Source: Alphaproteobacteria bacterium
GTDB lineage: Bacteria > Pseudomonadota > Alphaproteobacteria > Micavibrionales > UBA2020
Assembly: GCA_016794125.1 (NCBI GenBank)
Contig: JAEUKT010000004.1
Location: 569,460-633,459 of the forward strand
DNA: 64,000 bases
Direction: 5' to 3'
Below the pieces are notes generated by a model. It had not been told where the DNA came from and made no database searches. It saw nothing but the letters and a program-made list of their open reading frames with translations. The number at the start of each line of letters is the position of its first letter. Within the stretch, counting starts at the first letter, position 1. This document shows, one piece after another, positions 27,115-38,832 of this stretch. A program made the translations under genes and the position numbers.

Positions 27115-28329
27115 TTAGTTATTCCCGAACCAGCTCCAGCCACCGGATTTTTTCGGCGGGGGCGGGGCGTCGTTCGTATTTGCTGGCTTCGCGGCACGCG
27201 GTTCTTTCAGGTGCGGCATGCCCAGCAGCACGCCTTCCTTGTCCAGCTGCGCGCGGCGCTCGGCCATGCGGTCGCGGACGTCATCCCAATAGCGGCCTTC
27301 CAGCTTGATGGGCGAGGTGTCGCGCCAGATCTGCTTGCCGAACAACATCTTCTGCGTTTCGGCATCGAAGCCGACCTTGCCGTCGAGGAAACGCTGCAGC
27401 GCGGAGGAGCCGATGCGGAACGTGAAGTATGTTTCGCGTTTCGCATGGTCGTCGCCGAGCGTGATTTCGGCCAGCGCCTTCAGGCCTTCTTCCACATTGC
27501 CCGTCTGCGCGATCGTGCGTTTGACCGCGCGGAAGTTGTGGGCGACGGTCGCCATCACCTCGATATGTGGCGTGTTTTGCAGGGCAACGCGCGCGGACAA
27601 TGCGGCGGTTTCGGCCGGTGTCAGCGCCTTCACATCCAGCTTTTCCAGCAGTTTCGGCATCGCATCGATGGAAAGGGTGGTGAAGTGGTCGCCTTGGCCT
27701 TCGAGCACGAAGCGCCATGCGCGGGCCCAGCTGCCCATCTCGATCGCCTTGCTGTCGTCGCCGTATTTCTGGATGTGCTTCAGGATGGCGAAAACATCGG
27801 CCACGTTTTCGGCGAGGCCTTCGGTGGGAGAGCCGAACGCGCCCGGCGCCACGAGGTGGCCGAGTTCATGATAGAACGTCGCCATCGCTTCCATTTCATA
27901 CGGCTGGTCCTTCGTCGTGAACAGGCGGAAGGGCAGCGGGTTATAGGTCATCACATGCAGCCCGGCCTGTTCGATCTTGGTCGCAAACGCCGAACCGCCC
28001 TGCGCCTCGCGCACCATCTGCGTTGCGAATTGCTGGATTTCCTGCTCGCTGCGCAGCGCGGTTTTGCGCGGGTCCAGGTCATGGTTCATCGTCATTTCGC
28101 CCGCGTTGACGAAAAGGAACGTGCCTTTTAATTCGGGATAGTGCTGCACGGCTTCTTTGACCGCGGCGTTGAAGACATCTTTCAGCGAACCGTCATAGGG
28201 CAGGGGCGGGCGCTGGGGCACGGTGCGGTAACGGCTGCCATAGGGATCATACCTGTCGTCGCGGTATCCGTAACCGTGACCGGCATGATTGTGGCCTGCT
28301 AATAAACCGTGTTTATGATCCCCCGTCAT
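27115..28329 (-). CDS. HExxH metallopeptidase-like protein, paralogue C
   Basis: A 404-aa protein; ATG at 28329 is preceded by acaggagcc. The zinc site is H154-E-L-G-H158, followed by EGLAENVADVFAILKHIQKYG. The N-terminus (HKHGLLAGHNHAGHGYGY) is rich in His and Gly and could bind metal. The shared N-terminal block is DVFNAAVKEAVQHYPELKGTFLFV. It ends with a proline-rich segment and KSGGWSWFGNN. It is the longest of the three paralogues and the most distant in position. Likely a zinc-dependent peptidase; target unknown. Confidence 0.72.
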   Translation of the reverse strand: MTGDHKHGLLAGHNHAGHGYGYRDDRYDPYGSRYRTVPQRPPLPYDGSLKDVFNAAVKEAVQHYPELKGTFLFVNAGEMTMNHDLDPRKTALRSEQEIQQFATQMVREAQGGSAFATKIEQAGLHVMTYNPLPFRLFTTKDQPYEMEAMATFYHELGHLVAPGAFGSPTEGLAENVADVFAILKHIQKYGDDSKAIEMGSWARAWRFVLEGQGDHFTTLSIDAMPKLLEKLDVKALTPAETAALSARVALQNTPHIEVMATVAHNFRAVKRTIAQTGNVEEGLKALAEITLGDDHAKRETYFTFRIGSSALQRFLDGKVGFDAETQKMLFGKQIWRDTSPIKLEGRYWDDVRDRMAERRAQLDKEGVLLGMPHLKEPRAAKPANTNDAPPPPKKSGGWSWFGNN

Positions 28330-28521
28330 ATCGTCTTGGCTCCTGTGCTGTTTGGTTAAGAAAATGTTAAGAAAAATTATGGCATCTGTCAACAATTATA
28401 GTCATAATGAGTATATTCGTATTTTTCGCGAAACATTCGTTACGTTAAATCATTGAAGGGAAGTTGTTTTCCGCGGCTCGAAGGCGTACTCTCAACCATC
28501 ATTTCTTTCAGGAGAAACATC

Positions 28522-28722
28522 ATGAAATTCAAAGACGTCACCCCCGCCGAATTCGTCTGCTCCACCTGCGCGGCATGCCCCGCAGTGCTGGAAACTGAAA
28601 CCTCCTATGTCATCATCGGCAAGAAACTGTCGGCCGAAGCGCTGGCCGTTGTCGAAGGCCGCGTCGGTGCCGACGAATACGTGATCGAAGTGCCGCGCGG
28701 CATGATCGACGGCCTGAAGTAA
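28522..28722 (+). CDS. Small CxxCxxC protein
   Basis: A 66-aa protein with a good ribosome site (ttcaggagaaacatc). It has C13-x2-C16-x2-C19 near the N-terminus, a possible metal or Fe-S binding site, followed by a compact beta/alpha part. It lies 11 bases before liuD in the same direction and is probably co-transcribed. No family is recognised. Confidence 0.65.
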   Translation: MKFKDVTPAEFVCSTCAACPAVLETETSYVIIGKKLSAEALAVVEGRVGADEYVIEVPRGMIDGLK

Positions 28723-28733
28723 CCAGCCCCTCG

Positions 28734-30734
28734 ATGATCAAAAAAATCCTGATCGCAAACCGCGGCGAGATTGCCTGCCGCGTCATGCGCACATGCCAGC
28801 GTCTTGGCATCAAGACCGTTGCTGTTTATTCCGAAGCCGATGCGGAAGCCCTTTTCGTCGAAATCGCGGACGAGGCCTATCCCATCGGCCCGGCGGCGGC
28901 GCGCGAAAGCTATCTTGTCGCCGAAAAAATCCTCGATGTCGCAAAACGCAGCGGCGCGGATGCGGTGCATCCTGGCTACGGCTTTTTGTCGGAGAACGAG
29001 GAATTTGCGGAGGCTTGCGAAAAAGCCGGCGTGATCTTCATCGGCCCGCCGCCCGCCGCGATTTTGGCGATGGGTGGTAAATCCGAGGCAAAGGCGCTGA
29101 TGGAAAAAGCCAGGGTGCCGCTGGTGCCGGGCTATCACGGCGACAAGCAGGAAGAAAAGTTTCTGGCCGACGAAGCCGCGAAAATCGGCTTCCCCGTTTT
29201 GATCAAGGCAAGCGCGGGCGGCGGCGGCAAGGGGATGCGCGTCGTTGAAAACGCGGGCCAGTTCAGCGAACAGCTGCAGGGCGCAAAACGCGAAGCCAAG
29301 GCATCCTTCGGTGACGACCATGTGCTGGTTGAAAAATACCTCGTCAATCCGCGCCATGTGGAGATTCAGGTCTTCGCCGATAAATTCGGCAATACCGTTT
29401 ATTTGTTCGAACGCGACTGCTCCATTCAGCGCCGCCATCAAAAGGTGCTGGAGGAAGCGCCAGCACCAGGCCTGTCCGAAGCGACCCGCAAGAAAATGGG
29501 CGAGGCGGCGGTGGCTGCGGCGAAGGCGATCGGCTATGTCGGCGCGGGCACGGTGGAATTCCTGCTCGATGCGTCGGAAAATTTCTACTTCATGGAAATG
29601 AACACGCGGCTGCAGGTGGAACATCCTGTGACCGAATACATCACAGGACTCGATTTGGTCGAACAGCAGATCCGCGCGGCGGAGGGGCATAAGCTGCCCT
29701 TCACGCAGGATGACCTGAAAATCAACGGCCATGCGATGGAAGTGCGTTTGTACGCCGAAGACCCCGCGAACAATTTCCTGCCGGGCGCAGGGCAGATCAA
29801 ATACCTGCGCTTCCCCGTGGAATCCGATGCCGTGCGCATCGATACCGGCGTGCGCGAAGCGCCGTACGGCGACGGCGACACGATTTCGATCCATTACGAC
29901 CCGATGATCGCCAAAATCATCGCATGGGGCAAAGACCGCGATGCCGCGATTGCGAACCTGAAGGGCGCGCTCGACCAGACTTTGGTGACGGGGCCAAAGA
30001 CGAACCTTGTCTTCCTGCGCCGTTTGCTGGAAAGCCCGGATTTCAAGGCTGGCAAGGTCAGCACGTCGTTCATCAAAAACCATGAAACCGAATTGCTGCC
30101 CGCAAAACAGCCGCCCGGCGATACCGCCTATGCGCTGGCTGCGCTGGGGCTGCTGCGCGAGCGTGATGTCGCGCCGAAATTCGAGGACGGGGGCTCGCCC
30201 TGGAACGACCTGTCGGGCTGGCGCATCGCCGGCCTGTCGGGCGACAGCTTCGTGTTTGAACATGACGGCAAGCAAACTACCGTCAATGTCTCGACAGCGC
30301 AAGGCGCGAACGACGTTATGCTGACCATCGGCGACAAGACGATGAAGGCGCACAGCTCGCCCGCGATGTACGACATGAGCTATTACGCGCGCCTTGGCGG
30401 CGAGCAGTACAATCCGGTGCTGCTGCATGACGGCCGCCATTTGACGCTGCTGCATGACGGGCATTACGAGGAACTGACATACCTCGATCCGCTCGCCTAT
30501 GAAAGCGGCGACGACGGCGCGGACGGCAAGCTGACCGCGCCCATGCCGGGCAAGGTCGTGGCGGTGCGCGTCCAGTTGGGCGACGCTGTGAAAAAAGGCC
30601 AGCCGCTGGTGATCGTGGAGGCGATGAAGATGGAACACACCATCATTTCCCCCGCAGACGGCATCGTCGAGAAAATCCATGCCGGCGTCGGCGACCAGGT
30701 GCATGAAAAATACGAACTGATTTCATTGAAATAG
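28734..30734 (+). CDS. liuD: 3-methylcrotonyl-CoA carboxylase, biotin-containing (alpha) subunit
   Basis: A 666-aa biotin carboxylase plus biotin carboxyl carrier protein. The N-terminus MIKKILIANRGEIACRV and the ATP-grasp block SAGGGGKGMR mark the biotin carboxylase domain, about residues 1-450. The carrier domain ends with EAMKMEH, where Lys632 is the biotinylated residue. It uses ATP and bicarbonate to charge biotin for the LiuB subunit. The paired beta subunit is 9 kb upstream, so the two subunits are encoded apart. It overlaps neither neighbour and is 5 bases before the next gene. Confidence 0.92.
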   Translation: MIKKILIANRGEIACRVMRTCQRLGIKTVAVYSEADAEALFVEIADEAYPIGPAAARESYLVAEKILDVAKRSGADAVHPGYGFLSENEEFAEACEKAGVIFIGPPPAAILAMGGKSEAKALMEKARVPLVPGYHGDKQEEKFLADEAAKIGFPVLIKASAGGGGKGMRVVENAGQFSEQLQGAKREAKASFGDDHVLVEKYLVNPRHVEIQVFADKFGNTVYLFERDCSIQRRHQKVLEEAPAPGLSEATRKKMGEAAVAAAKAIGYVGAGTVEFLLDASENFYFMEMNTRLQVEHPVTEYITGLDLVEQQIRAAEGHKLPFTQDDLKINGHAMEVRLYAEDPANNFLPGAGQIKYLRFPVESDAVRIDTGVREAPYGDGDTISIHYDPMIAKIIAWGKDRDAAIANLKGALDQTLVTGPKTNLVFLRRLLESPDFKAGKVSTSFIKNHETELLPAKQPPGDTAYALAALGLLRERDVAPKFEDGGSPWNDLSGWRIAGLSGDSFVFEHDGKQTTVNVSTAQGANDVMLTIGDKTMKAHSSPAMYDMSYYARLGGEQYNPVLLHDGRHLTLLHDGHYEELTYLDPLAYESGDDGADGKLTAPMPGKVVAVRVQLGDAVKKGQPLVIVEAMKMEHTIISPADGIVEKIHAGVGDQVHEKYELISLK

Positions 30735-30738
30735 GATC

Positions 30739-31356
30739 ATGAGCGGTCAGTCGAACGACGAAATCCAGAAACAGGCGGACGAGATGGTGCGGCAGATCCG
30801 CGACATCATCCCGCCGGAGATGCTGGGTTTCCTGATTGCCGCGCTGATGGTGCTGGGTTTCATCGGCATCGTCTGGTTTTTCCACCGCATGCGGTCGCCC
30901 GTGAAAGCGGTCGGCGGCACAATTTCCGCCAAGCGCCGCCGCAGCAAGGCGCGCGAAGCCGCGCTCGCAGCCGGTTTCGTGGTGGAGGATATCGAGCGCG
31001 AAATCCCCGAATTCAACCGCGGCAGCGCCTATGTGCTGGCGCGCGAGGCCTGCGCCCATTACCATTGGCCGGAAAACGTGCGGTCGAAGGCCGACTGGGA
31101 ATTGCTGTGCCGGCCGGAAGAATATTCGCCGGGGCTGGAACAGCGCGGCTGGGTTATCCAGACCAATCAGGGGCGCATGTCGGCCGAAATCCTGTCTGTG
31201 CTGGACGCGATCACCCGCAGCCTTGGCGCGCCGCAGGAGTTTTTCGAGATTGAAATCATCAACAGCCAGATCCATTTTTACTGGAAAGAGCATGGCGGCG
31301 ACGAAGCCGTCGATATGCTGACCACCTTCACAGAAATGCTGAAACGCGCATCATGA
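30739..31356 (+). CDS. Membrane-anchored protein between liuD and liuE, unknown
   Basis: A 205-aa protein with one transmembrane helix (about residues 28-47, MLGFLIAALMVLGFIGIVWF) and a cytosolic or periplasmic C-terminal domain of about 150 residues (GSAYVLAREACAHYHWPENV, FEIEIINSQIHFYWKEHGG). It starts 5 bases after liuD and overlaps liuE by 4 bases, so translation is coupled. I do not recognise the family. Its tight position suggests it is co-produced with the enzymes, but no function follows. Confidence 0.65.
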   Translation: MSGQSNDEIQKQADEMVRQIRDIIPPEMLGFLIAALMVLGFIGIVWFFHRMRSPVKAVGGTISAKRRRSKAREAALAAGFVVEDIEREIPEFNRGSAYVLAREACAHYHWPENVRSKADWELLCRPEEYSPGLEQRGWVIQTNQGRMSAEILSVLDAITRSLGAPQEFFEIEIINSQIHFYWKEHGGDEAVDMLTTFTEMLKRAS

Positions 31357-32261
31357 CCCAGAATTATCCGCAAAAAGTCCGCATCGTCGAAGTCGGCCCG
31401 CGCGACGGGTTGCAGAACGAAAAGAATATCGTGCCCGCAAATGTGAAGGTTGCCTTCATCAATATGCTGTCGGATTCCGGCCTGCGCACGATCGAGGCTG
31501 GCGCGTTTGTCTCCCCCAAATGGGTGCCGCAGATGGCCGATACCGCCGAAGTGTTTTCAGCGATCACCAAAAAAACCGGCGTCAGTTATCCGGTTCTCGT
31601 GCCGAATGCCAAGGGCATGGAAAGCGCGGTTGCGGCGGGCGTGAAGGAAATCGCCGTATTCGCCGCCGCGTCCGAAAGCTTCAGCCAGAAGAATATCAAT
31701 TGCTCCATCGCTGAAAGCATCGAGCGTTTCAGGCCCGTCATCGATGAAGCGAAAAAGCACGGCATCGCGGTGCGCGGCTATGTTTCCTGCGTGTTGGGCT
31801 GCCCGTATGAAGGCGAGATCGCGCACGCCGCCGTCGTGCATGTCGCCAAGGAATTGTTCGGACTCGGCTGCTATGAAATTTCGCTAGGCGATACCATCGG
31901 CACGGGAACGCCCGTGAAAACGCGTGCTTTGTTGCAGGCGGTGAAGAAGGAAATTCCCGTCCAGCATATTGCCGCGCATTTCCACGACACCTATGGCCAG
32001 GCGCTCGCAAATCTCGTGATCGCGCTGGAGGAGGGGGTGAGCGTTATCGATTCCGCCGCCGCCGGATTGGGCGGTTGCCCATATGCCCGTGGTGCGACCG
32101 GCAACGTATCGACCGAAGATGTTCTCTATATGCTGCACGGCATGGGCATCGAAACCGGAGTCGATATTGACAAAATCGCGGCGGCTGGCCGTTTTATCGC
32201 CGAAGCTGTCGGTAAGCAGCTTGTCTCCAAAGTCGGACAGGTTTACGCCACGCGCGGCTGA
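31353..32261 (+). CDS. liuE: Hydroxymethylglutaryl-CoA lyase
   Basis: A 302-aa DRE-TIM metallolyase. The N-terminal block VEVGPRDGLQNEKNIVP is the HMG-CoA lyase signature. The catalytic loop G-C-P-Y-A-R-G appears at GLGGCPYARGATGN. It cleaves HMG-CoA to acetoacetate and acetyl-CoA, the last step of leucine degradation. It is the last gene of the liuD-x-liuE unit. Confidence 0.93.
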   Translation: MTQNYPQKVRIVEVGPRDGLQNEKNIVPANVKVAFINMLSDSGLRTIEAGAFVSPKWVPQMADTAEVFSAITKKTGVSYPVLVPNAKGMESAVAAGVKEIAVFAAASESFSQKNINCSIAESIERFRPVIDEAKKHGIAVRGYVSCVLGCPYEGEIAHAAVVHVAKELFGLGCYEISLGDTIGTGTPVKTRALLQAVKKEIPVQHIAAHFHDTYGQALANLVIALEEGVSVIDSAAAGLGGCPYARGATGNVSTEDVLYMLHGMGIETGVDIDKIAAAGRFIAEAVGKQLVSKVGQVYATRG

Positions 32262-32348
32262 TTTTACTGGCTAATTCCCTGAAAATTGACAGATTTATGA
32301 TTTTGTCATAATCTCTTTCTGCTTTTTTTAAACCAGCAGGAGCGGGTG

Positions 32349-32606
32349 ATGCCGGATACAGATCTCGAAGATTTGAAGCGCGTGCTGCAAGAGCAGTTTC
32401 GCGCCGCCGTGAAACGGCAACCGAGCTATGAAGATTCGAATTATGCCAGCAGCAGCACGCCGCATAATCCCGCAATCCAAAACCGTATGGCGATTGCCGA
32501 ACTGGCAAGTGCGCTGATCAATTTAAACCGCGAGCAGCGCGAACATCGGCGTGAGCAGCAGGAACAGGAAGAACGCAAAAACGGCATGAAACTGCCGGGT
32601 AAATAA
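32349..32606 (+). CDS. Mini-protein 1 of 3, C-terminal KLPGK
   Basis: An 85-aa protein with ATG at 32349 after aggagcggg. It has a helical start (LEDLKRVLQEQFRAAVKR), a Ser/Asn-rich middle, then AELASALINLNREQRE and a charged tail ending NGMKLPGK. The order (LE.L...L...F..A....., then AAELA.AI...., then a charged helix with a GxKxPGK end) repeats in the next two genes. A single helical hairpin is likely. Function unknown. Confidence 0.6.
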   Translation: MPDTDLEDLKRVLQEQFRAAVKRQPSYEDSNYASSSTPHNPAIQNRMAIAELASALINLNREQREHRREQQEQEERKNGMKLPGK

Positions 32607-32627
32607 GCATTTTTGAAGGAAGACAAG

Positions 32628-32858
32628 ATGGCCAAAAACCTCGATGAACTGAGGAAAGAACTCTACGAAGCTTTCGGGAAGGCGATTGAAAACGCCGATT
32701 ATCCCTACAGCAATACCAGTTCGCCGGATGCAGCGACCGCAGCATCCACCGCGCTGAGGGCGGCTGCCGATCTCGCACGCTCCATCGTCGCGGTCGAACA
32801 TGAAATCGCGGACCGCAACGATAAGAAGGACGGGCCAAAAATGCCCGGAAAGGCGTAA
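32628..32858 (+). CDS. Mini-protein 2 of 3, C-terminal KMPGKA
   Basis: A 76-aa paralogue with ATG at 32628 (gaaggaagacaag upstream). Blocks: LDELRKELYEAFGKAIENA, then ALRAAADLARSIVAVEHEI, and tail DRNDKKDGPKMPGKA. It is closer to mini-protein 3 than to 1. The unit lies just after liuE, but 87 bases separate mini-protein 1 from the liuE stop. Function unknown. Confidence 0.6.
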   Translation: MAKNLDELRKELYEAFGKAIENADYPYSNTSSPDAATAASTALRAAADLARSIVAVEHEIADRNDKKDGPKMPGKA

Positions 32859-32861
32859 ACC

Positions 32862-33068
32862 ATGGCCCTCACACTCGAACAGATTCGTGAAAAGCTGGAA
32901 ACGGCGTTCAACACGGCGATCGTCTATGGCAACGGCTATAACGGCAGCGCGATTGGCCCCGAGCATTTGAAGGCCGCAGCCGAGCTGGCGAAGGCGATTG
33001 TGGCGGTGGATGACAAGATTGACCGCCGGAACGAGGAGAAAAACGGCCCGAAGATGCCCGGCAAGTAG
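32862..33068 (+). CDS. Mini-protein 3 of 3, C-terminal KMPGK
   Basis: A 68-aa paralogue, ATG 3 bases after the previous stop. Blocks: LEQIREKLETAFNTAIVYG, then LKAAAELAKAIVAVDDKI, and tail DRRNEEKNGPKMPGK. It is nearly the same layout as mini-protein 2. Downstream is a GC-rich hairpin at 33056-33075 without a clear T tract, then the rRNA promoter region. Confidence 0.6.
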   Translation: MALTLEQIREKLETAFNTAIVYGNGYNGSAIGPEHLKAAAELAKAIVAVDDKIDRRNEEKNGPKMPGK

Positions 33069-33222
33069 GCCGGGCAGGGCGGGTTCGCTGTAATGCGGCA
33101 GAGAATCTGCAAAATTTCTGTTTCCGAAGTGTCGAAATCGGCATCGGGCAGCGTGCATGATTTAAACAAATAGGTAAATTACCAAGTAAATTCAGATGGT
33201 TGTTAAAAAGTGAAAAAAGGTT

Positions 33223-33251
33223 TTGACTTCCGCTGAATCGATCCGTATAAC
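33223..33251 (+). promoter_or_regulatory. rRNA operon promoter
   Basis: A near-consensus sigma-70 type promoter: TTGACT (33223-33228), 17-base spacer, TATAAC (33246-33251). It lies about 430 bases before the 16S gene and predicts a start near 33258. No gene is seen between 33069 and 33679; that stretch is promoter and leader. Confidence 0.8.
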
Positions 33252-33257
33252 CTCAAC

Positions 33258-33679
33258 TCTGTCGCGGGCACATCGCTCGGTCAGCCTTCAGGAAAGAGCG
33301 AAAATAAATCGCAAATTCTTGTTGACCCGGAAGGAACTTCCTTCTAGATTGCTGGCTCTGACAGATTCTCCTCCGAAACGAAAACTTCGGTTTTTGACGG
33401 GGAGAGTTTTGCGGCCTGAAAATGGCCGCCGGTTATTGAACATTGTAGATCGATGAGAAGAGATACGCAGGCAGCGGTTTGCTGATCGTGTTAAACGTTT
33501 CAACAAAACGACCTGCTCTGAGTATCTCAGCACAGCCGAGACAAAATCCCTCACGGATTTTGTCTCAACACAGAAGCGTACAAGCTTCTGTTTTAACAGT
33601 GATTGTCTTTGCAAAAAGACAATAAGCAGGTCTCAAAAATATCGAGATCCTTTGACATTTATAGTCAAGGTATCAAATT
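33258..33679 (+). other. rRNA leader with hairpins and 16S processing stalk
   Basis: The transcribed leader holds several hairpins: 33538-33566 (12-bp perfect stem, gagacaaaatcc), 33571-33590 (cagaagc / gcttctg then tttt) and 33602-33621. The segment 33452-33477 (gatgagaagagatacg...) is complementary to 35212-35240 after the 16S, forming the expected RNase III stalk of the pre-16S. Confidence 0.7.
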
Positions 33680-35172
<1,493 letters not shown>

Positions 35173-35274
35173 AACGTTCTAGACGGTCTCGCGCGTGATA
35201 GCGCAAGGTAGACCGCTGTCTTCGTATCTCTTCTCGTATCCTGCTACTAAGGACTTGGGACATTTGTTCACCAG

Positions 35275-35351
35275 GGGCTTGTAGCTCAGTTGGTTAGAGC
35301 ACGCGCTTGATAAGCGTGAGGTCGAAAGTTCAAGTCTTTCCAGGCCCACCA
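35275..35351 (+). tRNA. tRNA-Ile (GAT)
   Basis: A 77-nt cloverleaf in the 16S-23S spacer with acceptor gggcttg / caggccc (one G-U pair), anticodon GAT at 35309-35311, T-loop ttcaagt and encoded CCA. Confidence 0.97.
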
Positions 35352-35388
35352 CTTTTCAAAACGGCGACGATGACTACTGAATGAATAT

Positions 35389-35464
35389 GGGGGTGTAGCT
35401 CAGCTGGGAGAGCGCCTGATTTGCATTCAGGAGGTCATCGGTTCGATCCCGTTCACCTCCACCA
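35389..35464 (+). tRNA. tRNA-Ala (TGC)
   Basis: A 76-nt cloverleaf with acceptor ggggGTG / CACctcc, anticodon TGC at 35422-35424, T-loop ttcgatc and encoded CCA. The Ile-Ala order is the usual bacterial spacer arrangement. Confidence 0.97.
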
Positions 35465-35737
35465 TTCACTTGGTGGAACCACAGAAAAGACAGCAGGATA
35501 CAGTAAGAGTTTTGATTTTCTAAACGGCAACGTTTAGAGGATCGGCTTCTTGTCGATCAGCGGCTTCGGCCGCAAGGTTATTGGACATTGTGAATAGGTT
35601 AACGACACCGTAATTAAACAACTAGCCGCAAATCTATAGTCGGGCTTTGCCGTCCGGCTGTACGATATTGCAAAATAAAGCAACTTTGTTGACGAAGTTC
35701 AAATCGTCGTGCGGATTTATCTCTGTACACGATTTTC

Positions 35738-38500
<2,763 letters not shown>

Positions 38501-38607
38501 TACTATCGTGTGCAGTGATAAGTTCGCTGCAATAGTGGTTTGAGCTTCAAGACAAGTTGCTTTGGCAACTGTATAATTACGGATGTTGTCGTTATTTGTG
38601 AGTTTGG

Positions 38608-38728
38608 ATGATCTGGTGGTCAGAGAGAGGATGAAACACCCAATCCCATTCCGAACTTGGCCGTGAAAAGCCTCATCGCCGATGGTACTGTGTCTCAAGA
38701 CCCGGGAGAGTAGGACGCTGCCAGATCT
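38608..38728 (+). rRNA. 5S ribosomal RNA
   Basis: About 120 nt, bounded by the terminal helix tgatctggtgg / gctgccagatc. The internal segment cacccaatcccattccgaac is typical of 5S. Ends may be off by a few bases. Confidence 0.9.
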
Positions 38729-38789
38729 TCCAAGCTCACAAGTGACTGATAACTAAAGTTAACCTATTCACCATGTCCGATAAGGACGC

Positions 38790-38822
38790 AAAAAAACCGC
38801 CCCTTCATGGGGCGGTTTTTTT
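38790..38822. terminator. Bidirectional terminator
   Basis: Stem ccgcccc / ggggcgg with loop ttcat, seven A before and seven T after. It ends the rRNA operon and, on the other strand, the 645-aa gene. Confidence 0.92.
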
Positions 38823-38832
38823 ATGCGCGTTT

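Noticed and set aside
28605..30704. 699-aa open frame antisense to liuD
   Set aside because: It is a GC-rich shadow of a well-supported biotin carboxylase gene, has no domain logic, and is rich in His and Arg as antisense frames usually are.
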